This document shows positions 24,857 through 33,127 of a stretch of 51,353 nucleotides of DNA, one piece after another. The translations under genes were made by a program, and so were the position numbers. The notes under the pieces are model-generated. The model was not told where the DNA came from, did not search any database, and saw only the letters and a list, made by a program, of their open reading frames with translations. Where the stretch lies: the NCBI GenBank assembly GCA_017552535.1, contig JAFZPV010000013.1:1-51353 (forward strand), written 5' to 3'. This stretch comes from Clostridia bacterium. Its GTDB lineage: Bacteria; Bacillota; Clostridia; Christensenellales; Aristaeellaceae. How positions within the stretch are numbered: the stretch's first letter is position 1; each line of letters begins with the position of its first letter.

Positions 24857-26227
24857 TCACGGCGCGGCGGCGAGGCCGTGATCGGGCCAGAGCTGGCTGT
24901 CGATGCGGATATGGCCGGCAAAAGTCTCGCCCTGCAGGCCCGTTACGCTGATGCGCACGTTTGCGGCGGTGGTATTTTCGCACAGGGCGTTCACCATCCT
25001 GAATACCAGGTCGTGTTCCCCGCGCTCGTCCAGAGACTGGCAGGCGGCGTAAAAGGACGCGGAAACGTCTATCCAGCCGGTATTGCCGATCACGCGGGCA
25101 GCCGTAATATCTCCGGGTTTCAGCACGTCCGGAAGGCATCTTAGCAGAACAGAAACGGGATCAGAGGCATCCGATACCGGAACAGCGGCGTAAGAATGAA
25201 CAAATGTACCGTTATCGTCCGTCCGGACACAGCTGAGCCTGGCGGCGATCCAGACGGAAAAGCTGCTGCGGGAAGCGACGCCGTTTTCAAGCGCCATGCC
25301 CGTTCCGTCAGGGCCGGTAAACTCGTAGATCGGTTTGCCGTACAGGCAGAACTGCACCCGGTTTATATCCGGAATACCCGTGAGCAGCGTAATCGACAAA
25401 GAGGCGATGAACTGCCAGTTCTGCATGCGCGTGGCGGCAAAGGCCTCGCGGAAGGACAGGCCTTCCTTCTCTGTATCGTCTATGTCCAGCACCAGGACGC
25501 GCCTGGCAGAGTCGTCAAATTCGAAACGGCAGGATATCGTTTCGCCCAGTCTGAAGTCTTCCGGCCAGACGCACAGAAGGCCGTACGCGCTGTCCCCCTC
25601 CGCCGCCCGGGAGATAAGATCGCGGGGATCTGCGCTGTCCGGCTTTTCGGTCAGTACCGGGATCAGGTATCTGCCGGAGGTCTCCGCCCGGTATACGGTG
25701 GCAAGCCGCGTATCCCTCGCGTTCGCCGCAAGAGCTTCAAATGTGAGTTCCTCCCCCGTCACGCGGCCAAGGGTGTTGAGCGCTTCGCCGTCCCATGCGG
25801 GGCAGCAGCCGTCGATCAGCACGTTCACGCCGTTTGCGGAGGTATTCTCCATCACGGTGCGCCAGATCGAAAACGCGCACAGCGCCTTCATCTTTTTGCT
25901 CGTTCCGACGGCGGTCTCGACCCCTGCCGTCACCACGTCCAGCGTGTTTTCAATCAGCGTAATGCGTCCGCCTGCGCCTGCGGCAGGTAAGGCGCCGGAA
26001 ACGCGGGGAGATTGCATGAGCAAAAGCACGAGCTCCTCCGCAAGGGAACGGTTCTCCGGCACAGAGACCGTGATCTCCATCCTTGCAAGGCCGCTTTCGT
26101 CGCTGAGGGGATAAAACAGAGCGCAAAAGCGCGTATCCGAAGACGGAACCCCCGATAAAACGGACGGCTCCGACAGAGCAGTAAACAGGACGCACAGCGT
26201 CAGGAAAAAGCAGAAAGACCGTTTCAT
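24857..26227 (-). CDS. Secreted GerMN-domain protein
   Basis: 456 residues with a signal peptide (MKRSFCFFLTLCVLFTALS) and no lipobox. The end (residues 375-450, IGNTGWIDVSASFYAAC to IRISVTGLQGETFAGHI) has the GerMN pattern: a strand with a small-residue DVS turn, a helix counting Leu/Val (VFRMVNALCEN), and a final VxIxVxGxxxETFAG strand. An earlier stretch at 60-140 (LAEELVLLLMQSPRVSGALP) probably forms a second GerMN copy. Its start overlaps the kinase stop as ATGA, so it is translationally coupled to the two-component system. In this seat Bacillus places YycH/YycI, so a kinase-control or cell-wall role is the best guess. Confidence 0.75.
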   Translation of the reverse strand: MKRSFCFFLTLCVLFTALSEPSVLSGVPSSDTRFCALFYPLSDESGLARMEITVSVPENRSLAEELVLLLMQSPRVSGALPAAGAGGRITLIENTLDVVTAGVETAVGTSKKMKALCAFSIWRTVMENTSANGVNVLIDGCCPAWDGEALNTLGRVTGEELTFEALAANARDTRLATVYRAETSGRYLIPVLTEKPDSADPRDLISRAAEGDSAYGLLCVWPEDFRLGETISCRFEFDDSARRVLVLDIDDTEKEGLSFREAFAATRMQNWQFIASLSITLLTGIPDINRVQFCLYGKPIYEFTGPDGTGMALENGVASRSSFSVWIAARLSCVRTDDNGTFVHSYAAVPVSDASDPVSVLLRCLPDVLKPGDITAARVIGNTGWIDVSASFYAACQSLDERGEHDLVFRMVNALCENTTAANVRISVTGLQGETFAGHIRIDSQLWPDHGLAAAP

Positions 26228-27690
26228 CCGTTGCGGCCTCCCGGCGCTTTGGTGTTCAGCGGAAGGCTGACCGTAAAGGTGGAACCGACGTTTTCGCGGG
26301 AATCCACTTCGATGTTGCCGCCGTGGGCCAGAACAATCTGCTTTACGATGGACAGGCCCAGGCCCGTGCCGCCGGTCTCGCGGGAGCGGGCTTTGTCCAC
26401 GCGGTAGAAACGGTCGAAGATATGCTCGCAGTCTTCCTTGGGGATGCCGATGCCGTTATCGCGCACGTACACGTAGCCCTGGCCGTTTTTGCGGGCCACT
26501 TCCACCCTGACGTGCTCCCCGCGGGGCGTATATTTTACGGCGTTGTCGATCAGGTTGTAGAACACCTGGCCGAGCTTGATGGGATCGCCCTGCATCTCCA
26601 CCTTGTCGCCGTCGATCATCTCAAGCTCAATGCCGCGCTCCCGGGCTTTGGGCTGGAGCCTGTGGGCTTCCGTGGCCACCAGGGCGTTTAGGTCCACTTC
26701 TTCGAGATTCAGCTTGGTCTCGCCGCTGTCCATGCCCACCAGGGTGAGCAGGTCGCTTACGATGGCCGTCATGCGATCCACTTCTTTGCAGGCGTCGCCC
26801 AGGAATTCCTGCGTCATTTTGGGGTCGGGCGTCTGCTGGAGCATCACGCTTTCCACCATGACCTTGATGGTGGTAAGCGGCGTTCTCAGCTCGTGGGAGG
26901 CGTTGGAGACGAACTGGTTGCGGCTTCTGTCCAGAAGCTCCATGCGCCGCGTCATATCGTTGAAGGCGCGGCTCAGATCGCCAAGCTCGTCTTTGCCTTC
27001 GTCCTGCACGCGCACGGTGAAATCTCCCTTGGAGAGCTGGCCGATCGCGCTTTTGATCACCGTGACACGCTTGGTGAAGCGCCTGGTGAGCAGTATGCCC
27101 AGCAGCAGCGTGACCGCCGCTACGGCCAGCATCACCGTGGCCAGCTGCTTCCACAGCTGGGAAAGACTGTAAGTAACGTCTCCCGCCGGATAGGCAGCGA
27201 TCAGCGTGCCGCCACTAATGTTCACGGCGCACAGGATCACGCGGCTCTGTCCATTGAGGTCAAAAGAATCCAGAAGCGCCGTCTTTAAAGCGCGGAAGCA
27301 GCCGTCCGCTTCGCCCAGTTCAGGCAGCAGCGCCTGTACGGAAAGGGCATGGCCGTTCAGTTCGGAAGCCGAATCGCATATGACGGTCCCGTTTTCGTCC
27401 AGCACGGCGGCCCTGCCCGTGCCTTCGTCCGCCAGGCCTGTTACAACGCTGTACAGCCTGCGGGATTCACCTGCAAGCAGGGCCTCCTGCGCCTGGCCGG
27501 CAACGCCTTCCACCCGGCGAAGATACTCGTCGCCCGAACGCGCAAACACATATTCGCCTACCAGCCTGATCATCGCGGCGCTTATGGCCGTGAATGCGAT
27601 GATGACGATCAGCAGGTAGGCGAAAAGAAGTTTGAAGCGGATGGTATGGACCGCGCTTTTAATCCTTGTCAGTAAAGTAATACCCCACAC
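26224..27690 (-). CDS. Sensor histidine kinase, WalK/PhoR-like
   Basis: About 488 residues: membrane helix 1 at about 19-44, an outside sensor domain at about 45-180, helix 2 at about 182-203, a HAMP linker, the dimerisation domain with phospho-His H266 in SNASHELRTPLT, then the ATPase domain with the N box NLIDNAVKYTP, DNGIGIP and GTGLGLSI. A PAS domain, present in Bacillus WalK between HAMP and HisKA, is absent. The likely start is a GTG at 27690 overlapping the response-regulator end; its ribosome binding site is weak. It is predicted to sense the envelope and phosphorylate the adjacent regulator. Confidence 0.92.
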   Translation of the reverse strand: MWGITLLTRIKSAVHTIRFKLLFAYLLIVIIAFTAISAAMIRLVGEYVFARSGDEYLRRVEGVAGQAQEALLAGESRRLYSVVTGLADEGTGRAAVLDENGTVICDSASELNGHALSVQALLPELGEADGCFRALKTALLDSFDLNGQSRVILCAVNISGGTLIAAYPAGDVTYSLSQLWKQLATVMLAVAAVTLLLGILLTRRFTKRVTVIKSAIGQLSKGDFTVRVQDEGKDELGDLSRAFNDMTRRMELLDRSRNQFVSNASHELRTPLTTIKVMVESVMLQQTPDPKMTQEFLGDACKEVDRMTAIVSDLLTLVGMDSGETKLNLEEVDLNALVATEAHRLQPKARERGIELEMIDGDKVEMQGDPIKLGQVFYNLIDNAVKYTPRGEHVRVEVARKNGQGYVYVRDNGIGIPKEDCEHIFDRFYRVDKARSRETGGTGLGLSIVKQIVLAHGGNIEVDSRENVGSTFTVSLPLNTKAPGGRNG

Positions 27691-28351
27691 CCCATTTGGT
27701 GAAGATGAACTCGGGCTGCGCCGGATTCTTCTCTATCTTTTCTCTCAGGCGGCGGATGTGCACGTCGACGGTGCGCAGGTCGCCCAGATAATCGTATTTC
27801 CAGATGGTCTCCAGCAGGTTCTCACGGCTGAACACCTTGCCGCGGTTTGCAACGAAAAGCTGCAAAAGATCGAATTCCTTTGCGGTCAGGTTGATCTCCT
27901 TGGAACCGATGGTCACGGAGCGGTTGTTCAGATTGATCTTCATATCGCGCACCGTGAGGACGGACTGGGTATTTTCCTTTGCGAGCATGGCCGTGCGGCG
28001 GAAGATGGTTTTGATGCGGGCCTTGACCTCCAGGATGTTGAAGGGTTTGGTCATATAATCGTCCGCGCCGTACTCAAGGCCCAGGATCTTATCCATGTCT
28101 TCGCCTTTGGCGGTGAGCATGATGATGGGCACCGTGCTCTTTTCGCGGATGCGCTGGCAGACCTCGATGCCGTCGATCTTGGGCAGCATCACGTCCAGAA
28201 GCACCAGGTCGTACCGGCCCTGAAAGAACTTTTCAAGCGCTTCTTCGCCGTCCTGGGCATAGTCTGTTTCATATGAGTCCTGCTCTAAAGAATACCTCAG
28301 ACCTTTGACGATCAACGGTTCGTCGTCTACGATCAGGATCCTGCTCGCCAT
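27659..28351 (-). CDS. OmpR-family response regulator, WalR/PhoP-like
   Basis: About 230 residues. The receiver domain has the acidic pair D9-D10, phosphoacceptor D53 (LVLLDVMLPKID), T80 and K102 (YMTKPF). The C-terminal winged helix (NLTAKEFDLLQLFVANRGKVFSRENLLETIW to RTVDVHIRRLREKIE) is typical OmpR type. The start at 28351 (MASRILIVDDE) is preferred because a G-rich site lies before it; an ATG six codons earlier is also open. It has a near-consensus promoter at 28420-28448 and heads the RR-kinase-GerMN operon, divergent from dac1. Confidence 0.95.
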   Translation of the reverse strand: MASRILIVDDEPLIVKGLRYSLEQDSYETDYAQDGEEALEKFFQGRYDLVLLDVMLPKIDGIEVCQRIREKSTVPIIMLTAKGEDMDKILGLEYGADDYMTKPFNILEVKARIKTIFRRTAMLAKENTQSVLTVRDMKINLNNRSVTIGSKEINLTAKEFDLLQLFVANRGKVFSRENLLETIWKYDYLGDLRTVDVHIRRLREKIEKNPAQPEFIFTKWGVGYYFTDKD

Positions 28352-28419
28352 TCTGTTTCCCCCATCCATCCGACTTTGGTCGGTAAATGTTGCCTAATTG
28401 ATAAGCCAAGTTTGCATTT

Positions 28420-28448
28420 ATTATAATGCATATACTTGAATTTTGCAA
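28420..28448 (-). promoter_or_regulatory. Promoter of the two-component operon
   Basis: On the - strand TTGCAA (28443-28448), a 17-base spacer and a perfect TATAAT (28420-28425). It lies 69 bases before the response-regulator start. Confidence 0.75.
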
Positions 28449-28496
28449 CAAAAACTTTTTCTCCTGAAACAATTTTACATTGATTGCGTCAAATTG

Positions 28497-28526
28497 CTGT
28501 TCAAATGCAAGTTTTTGTGATATGAT
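28497..28526 (+). promoter_or_regulatory. dac1 promoter with the shared CTGTTCAAA box
   Basis: CTGTTCAAA (28497-28505), 11 bases, then GTGATATGAT (-10 TATGAT at 28521-28526). The same box with the same spacing occurs before dac2 and before the gene at 41524. Confidence 0.65.
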
Positions 28527-28555
28527 ATACTAAAACTTACGTAACGGAGACGTCC

Positions 28556-29431
28556 ATGAGAAAGCTGATACTTGTTTTTTTGATCATGACCGCGATGGTT
28601 TTATCCCTATGCGGGGCGGAGAACGCCGCGCCTGCCCCTCCCGCAGAGCTTATCAGCCGCTCCTGCGTGCTGATGGACGCCCATACCGGGGAGATCCTGT
28701 TTGAAAAATATCCCGATTATAAGCGCTATCCCGCCAGCACCACGAAGATCATGACACTGCTTGTGTCCATCCAGAAGATGGACGGTCGCAAGACGGTAAC
28801 AGTACCCGCCTGCGCTGCGGATATCAGCCTGGATTCGACGCGCGTGCCCGTATATCAGGGAGAAAAGATGCCCCTGCAGGATCTGTGGTACGGACTGATC
28901 TACAAATCCGGCAACGACGCCGCCAACGCCATCGCCTATCTTACCAGCGGCTCCGTTTCCGCTTTCGTGAAGGACATGAACGCCAAAGCGCAGGAACTGG
29001 GCATGGTCAACACCCATTTTGCCAACGCCCATGGTCTTCACAACCCCGAGCACTACACCACCGCCCGGGACATGGCGATTCTGACCCGCTACGCCCTGGA
29101 CAACGACCTGTTCAGGGAGATCACGCTGTCCACCGCCTACACCATGCAGGCCACGTCCCTGAGGGACGAACTGCCTATCGACCATCACTACCCCATCACC
29201 GATTTCACCAGCAAATACTACTATCCCTACGCCATGGGCATCAAGACCGGCTACACGCAGATGGCGGGCCAGTGCTACGTAGGCGCGGCGGACAAGGACG
29301 GGCACGAGCTGATCGTGGTGCTGATGTTCTGCGGCACCACAAAGAACGAAAAATGGACGGAAGCCAAGCGGCTCTACGAGTATGGCTTCGCGGTTCTGGC
29401 CCAGCGGGACAAAGCCGCTTCCGGCTCCTGA
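28556..29431 (+). CDS. D-alanyl-D-alanine carboxypeptidase (DacA/DacF-like), first copy
   Basis: A penicillin-binding protein family serine peptidase that trims the last D-Ala from peptidoglycan stem peptides outside the membrane. 291 residues: signal peptide (1-20), then the S11 peptidase domain with SxxK as S61-TT-K64 (PASTTKIMT), SxN at S118-G-N (YKSGNDAAN), and KTG at K230 (GIKTGYT). It lacks the usual C-terminal beta domain and amphipathic anchor, so it is a compact form. It is divergent from the two-component operon and followed after about 90 bases by a larger paralogue. Confidence 0.94.
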   Translation: MRKLILVFLIMTAMVLSLCGAENAAPAPPAELISRSCVLMDAHTGEILFEKYPDYKRYPASTTKIMTLLVSIQKMDGRKTVTVPACAADISLDSTRVPVYQGEKMPLQDLWYGLIYKSGNDAANAIAYLTSGSVSAFVKDMNAKAQELGMVNTHFANAHGLHNPEHYTTARDMAILTRYALDNDLFREITLSTAYTMQATSLRDELPIDHHYPITDFTSKYYYPYAMGIKTGYTQMAGQCYVGAADKDGHELIVVLMFCGTTKNEKWTEAKRLYEYGFAVLAQRDKAASGS

Positions 29432-29450
29432 CGCGTTTAACCTAAGCGCG

Positions 29451-29480
29451 CTGTTCAAAGGCGCGAAACCGTGATATAAT
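29451..29480 (+). promoter_or_regulatory. dac2 promoter with the shared CTGTTCAAA box
   Basis: CTGTTCAAA (29451-29459), 11 bases, then GTGATATAAT with a perfect TATAAT at 29475-29480. Element spacing is identical to the dac1 promoter. Confidence 0.7.
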
Positions 29481-29521
29481 ATATAAATGCATATCAACAG
29501 CAATCCTCGGAGGTAACACTC

Positions 29522-31099
29522 TTGCAAAGGTCTTTACGGGGCTTTACAGCCGCTTTCATGATACTGGCGATCCTTATATCCCAGGCCTGCTTCGCCGCGA
29601 CGCCTGCAGACTATTCCGTGCAGACGCCCGAAAAACTGGTAGCCGGACATCTGTACGGCTCCAGCTGCATCGTGATCAACGCGGACGACGGCACGGTCCT
29701 GTTTGAGAAGGACGCCGACGCGCGGCGCTATCCCGCCAGCACCACCAAGATCATGACCTGCATACTGGGCATCGAATGGGCTGAAAGCCAGGGCATACTG
29801 GACAGTCTCGTAACGATACCCGGCAATATCGCCGTGTCCAGTGATTCGTCGAAGATGGGCATCACCACAGGCGACCGCATGACGTTTTCGGATCTTCTGT
29901 ACGGCATGATGCTGTCCTCCGGCAACGATGCCGCGCTGGCCGTTGCCATGCTGGTGAGCGGCAGCACCCAGCGCTTTGTAATCCTGATGAACGACAAGCT
30001 GGACGCACTGGGCATTTCTTCCTCCACCACCCATTTCGTGAACGTGCACGGCCTGCACGAGGTAAACCACTACACCACCGCCCGCGATCTGGCGAAGATC
30101 ATGGCCTACGCCATGAAAAACGAAACATTCCGCTCCATCATCGGCGCGACGGAGCATACCGTGGTATCCGACTTCTGGCCGGCCCCAGAAGGCAAGGTAT
30201 TTACCACAAAGTACGACCTGATCAATCCCTCTTCCGTGCTGTACTACGCCCCCTGCATCGGCGGTAAGACCGGCTACACAAAGGCGGCAGGCCGTTCCTT
30301 CGTAGGCGCGGCGGAGCAAAGCGGACTTACGCTTGTATCCGTCTGCCTGAATCCCAAAAAGATCGACGAGGCGGACAAAAGCTGGGTGGAAGCGTACACC
30401 GACACCATCCGCATGTTCAAGTACGGCTTTTTGCAGTACGATTTCAAAAGCTTCAAGGACATGTGCGCGCTGTGCGATTCTTCCCTTTTGTCCCTGCGCG
30501 TTCCGAACGCTTCCAACGACGACCCCAACGGCGGCTACCTGGAGCTGAGCGTAACGGACATCCCCGGAAGCTACGCGGAAGGGTATCTGAAGAGCGAGCT
30601 GGACGATCCCACCCGCCTGGACGAGATCACAAAGGATTTTTCCGGGCGCATCCGCATCGAGCTGAACAACAACGAAGTCAAGGCCCCCCTTCTTGCCGGG
30701 GACGTGATCGGCAAAGCGTATTTTACGGGCCGAGATTCCGCCGTTTATGAAGGCCACGTGGTCGCCTCCCGCGACGTGGCGGAGCAGCCCCCCACCATGG
30801 ACGAAGTGATGGACGAGTGGCTTGAGAACAACGCGCCCTGGCTCAAGGTGCTCAGCCCCCGCCACAACCGCGCCGCATGGTTCATCTATATCGCCCTTCT
30901 CGGCGGGATCGTGTTCCTGATCGTGTGGAGCACCCGCAAGCGCCGCCGGCGCAACAAGGCCCGCCGGGCTGCCTACGAACGCAGGAAGCGCGAATACATG
31001 CGCCGCATGCAGCGCGAGGAATACCTGCGCAGGCATCCCGAAGCCCGCAAGGCACAGGCAGAAAAGAAAACGGTGAGCAAAGCACCGAAAAAGCAGTAA
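29522..31099 (+). CDS. D-alanyl-D-alanine carboxypeptidase, second copy with membrane anchor
   Basis: 525 residues with a TTG start; GGAGGT 9 bases upstream and the signal peptide right after it decide this. S11 motifs: PASTTKIMT (S73-K76), SSGNDAA (S133-G-N135), GGKTGYT (K249). A beta-rich C-terminal domain (residues 330-430) is followed by a transmembrane helix near residue 452-475 (FIYIALLGGIVFLIVW). The last 50 residues are cytoplasmic and very rich in Arg and Lys (STRKRRRRNKARRAAYERR). So unlike dac1 it is membrane-held, with a basic inner tail that may bind nucleic acid, lipid or a partner. Confidence 0.94.
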   Translation: MQRSLRGFTAAFMILAILISQACFAATPADYSVQTPEKLVAGHLYGSSCIVINADDGTVLFEKDADARRYPASTTKIMTCILGIEWAESQGILDSLVTIPGNIAVSSDSSKMGITTGDRMTFSDLLYGMMLSSGNDAALAVAMLVSGSTQRFVILMNDKLDALGISSSTTHFVNVHGLHEVNHYTTARDLAKIMAYAMKNETFRSIIGATEHTVVSDFWPAPEGKVFTTKYDLINPSSVLYYAPCIGGKTGYTKAAGRSFVGAAEQSGLTLVSVCLNPKKIDEADKSWVEAYTDTIRMFKYGFLQYDFKSFKDMCALCDSSLLSLRVPNASNDDPNGGYLELSVTDIPGSYAEGYLKSELDDPTRLDEITKDFSGRIRIELNNNEVKAPLLAGDVIGKAYFTGRDSAVYEGHVVASRDVAEQPPTMDEVMDEWLENNAPWLKVLSPRHNRAAWFIYIALLGGIVFLIVWSTRKRRRRNKARRAAYERRKREYMRRMQREEYLRRHPEARKAQAEKKTVSKAPKKQ

Positions 31100-31110
31100 C
31101 TGGGCAAACG

Positions 31111-31152
31111 AAAAATACGGGAGAGCTTCTCGGCTCTCCCGTATCTTTTTTT
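31111..31152. terminator. Bidirectional terminator
   Basis: A 12-bp stem ATACGGGAGAGC (31115-31126) / GCTCTCCCGTAT (31133-31144), then seven T's on + and a T-rich end (ATTTTTCG) on -. It separates convergent dac2 and the hypothetical gene at 31162. Confidence 0.9.
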
Positions 31153-31161
31153 CTCTTACTG

Positions 31162-32016
31162 TCAGTATTCCGTCTTTTCGAAAATGCACTGGCGGCAGTG
31201 TTCGTCGGAGGCGCCGTCCCACAGGAGCGTATTGCCTGAAACCGTGAAATAGCCCTGTCCCTTGTCGTATACAGTCGCTGCGGATTCATTTCCGTTATCG
31301 TCGTATGAGATCACGCGTTCCGCGCAGTCTTCGTAGAAAATGCGTCCGTCTTCCAATAAGGAAGCGCTCATCGTCCAGCGCACGAGCTCAAAGGCGGAAT
31401 CCGCCCAGTCGACTTCGATCACGAGAACTCCGTCATCGTTGACTACCGCCGTAAGCCTCGCGCGTCCGGACCAGGCGTCCATGTATTCTCCCGCCAGGGC
31501 GGAAAGATCGGCGTCCGCCGGAACGTCATCGTCCATTCGGGAGACTTCCATCATCTCCTCCGCGATGAGGCGGAAGGTCTCGGAGTCGATCACGCTGTCC
31601 GGGTCTTCCAGGCTCAGGGTGTACTGGATCTGTGCGTTGAACCAGCGGGCGGCCTTTATGCCCTCGCCTTCCGCGAAGGAGATCGTTTCCGTGCGTCCTG
31701 CCGGAAAAGCGGTTTGCCCATCGGTCCATATGCCGGAGATGTCCTCTTCCGTTTTTGCCGCGCGGAAGCAGTACCGGTAGCCGTTAACCTGAAACAGGTA
31801 CTGGGCGATCAGGTAAGATGTGCAGTCGATGATGCCGAAGGCTTCATCTGTAACGCCCATCACAGGCGGATGGCAGAGAAACGAGCCCACCGGCTCATTG
31901 ATCTCAGCGAGGCTCTGCTTTTCCTGAACCGGATTGGGTATGCCCGCCATAGGCTCCGCGAACACGGCGCAGGCGAAAAGCGCGAAAACAAGAAGAAACA
32001 GTATCGTATGCTTCAT
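31162..32016 (-). CDS. Secreted protein of unknown function
   Basis: 284 residues with a signal peptide (MKHTILFLLVFALFACAVFAEP). Four Cys occur in the mature part, with two late ones as CRQC, so a disulphide is possible. The second half (residues 175-280) is beta-rich with DDGVLVIEVDWADS, ISYDDNGNES and GYFTVSGNTLLWDG, a lipocalin-like or calycin-like rhythm, but I do not recognise a family. GGAGGG 8 bases upstream supports the start. It follows dapF by 103 bases and may be read from the arginine operon or its own promoter. Confidence 0.7.
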   Translation of the reverse strand: MKHTILFLLVFALFACAVFAEPMAGIPNPVQEKQSLAEINEPVGSFLCHPPVMGVTDEAFGIIDCTSYLIAQYLFQVNGYRYCFRAAKTEEDISGIWTDGQTAFPAGRTETISFAEGEGIKAARWFNAQIQYTLSLEDPDSVIDSETFRLIAEEMMEVSRMDDDVPADADLSALAGEYMDAWSGRARLTAVVNDDGVLVIEVDWADSAFELVRWTMSASLLEDGRIFYEDCAERVISYDDNGNESAATVYDKGQGYFTVSGNTLLWDGASDEHCRQCIFEKTEY

Positions 32017-32119
32017 TTAAGGTCCCTCCGTATAGTCAGCCTTTCTGCGGCTTTATACGCGTTAGACCCGGGGCAGGACGATACGGTTCCTTCTTTTGGC
32101 GATTTTAACATTTGGTCTG

Positions 32120-32974
32120 TCAGTATTCGAACTCGCCCTCGAACACCATCACGGCGTTGCCCGTGAGGGTGATCCTGTCGTTTTTCACGTTGACCGTCAG
32201 GTCTCCGCCCGGGAGCTTCACGTTGATGTCCCGTCCCTCGTCGCACAGGCCAAGCCGCACCGCAGCGGCTGCCGCCGCGCAGGCGCCGGTGCCGCAGGCG
32301 AGGGTCTCGCCGCTGCCGCGCTCCCACACCCGCAGGCGCAGGGCGGAGCGGTTGATCACGCGCACCCATTCGATGTTGGCCCTTTCCGGGAAGATGGGCG
32401 CAAACTCGTACTTCGGGCCAAGGTCGGATATATCCAGCGCGTCGATGGCGTCCATAAAGATCACGCAGTGCGGATTGCCCACGTTCACGCAGGTGATGTT
32501 CAGGCTTTCACCCGCCAGGGTCGCGGGCATATCGATCACTTCAGCTGCGTCAAGCGTTACCGGAACGGCGGAGGATGCGAACGCCGCCTTTCCCATATCC
32601 GCGGAAACGGTGGTCACTTTTCCGTCCCGCAAGTACAGCCTTAGGTGATAGATGCCCGAAGCCGTTTCCACGCTCATCACCTGGGCGCGCACGAAGCCCT
32701 TATCGTAAACATACTTCGCCACGCAGCGCAGGTTGTTGCCGGCCATGCGGCCTTCGGAGCCGTCTCGGTTGAAATACCGCATGCGCACGTCCGCCACGCG
32801 GGATTTTTCGATCAGCACGATGCCGTCGCCGCCGATGCCGTAGTGCAGGCGGCAGAGCTCCACACACAGGGATTCCGGGCAGGTGATGGCGCCGTCGAAG
32901 TTCTCCACGAAGATGCAGTCATTTCCGCAGGACTGCATTTTGGCGAAGCGGATCTTCTGCCGCCAGGCGCGCAT
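32120..32974 (-). CDS. dapF: Diaminopimelate epimerase
   Basis: Converts LL-DAP to meso-DAP for peptidoglycan and lysine. From the ATG at 32974 the protein has 284 residues, normal for DapF. Catalytic Cys C84 (AGNNLRCVAKY) and C227 (LACGTGACA), the active-site MQSCGND and the GNPHC segment are all present. The open frame continues upstream, without a stop, through the last part of the CarB coding sequence to a GTG at 33103 and on to the carB amber codon. The ATG is inside that stretch, with only a weak GGTGGA before it. Expression probably depends on coupling to carB translation. Confidence 0.9.
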   Translation of the reverse strand: MRAWRQKIRFAKMQSCGNDCIFVENFDGAITCPESLCVELCRLHYGIGGDGIVLIEKSRVADVRMRYFNRDGSEGRMAGNNLRCVAKYVYDKGFVRAQVMSVETASGIYHLRLYLRDGKVTTVSADMGKAAFASSAVPVTLDAAEVIDMPATLAGESLNITCVNVGNPHCVIFMDAIDALDISDLGPKYEFAPIFPERANIEWVRVINRSALRLRVWERGSGETLACGTGACAAAAAAVRLGLCDEGRDINVKLPGGDLTVNVKNDRITLTGNAVMVFEGEFEY

Positions 32975-33127
32975 GGCGTTGATGTCCACCAGCTCCGTGT
33001 TGCCTTCGTTGAAACGGCTTTCGATGATATCCGCCAGGGCGTTGGCAGTATCAAGAGAAGTGAGGCACGGAATGCCCAGCAGCATGGCTTTTCTGTGCAG
33101 CACGGTGTAATCGCCGATGGTGGCGTC
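32975..33127 (-). pseudogene. Orphaned 3' end of carB, in frame with carB and dapF
   Basis: The 51 codons after the carB amber stop read DATIGDYTVLHRKAMLLGIP, then CLTSLDTANALADIIESRF and NTELVDINA. CLTSLDTANAL is the hallmark of the MGS allosteric domain at the CarB C-terminus. The stretch is uninterrupted and in the same frame as both carB and dapF. It is therefore either the product of a recent nonsense mutation, read through, or a base error in the sequence. Confidence 0.8.
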
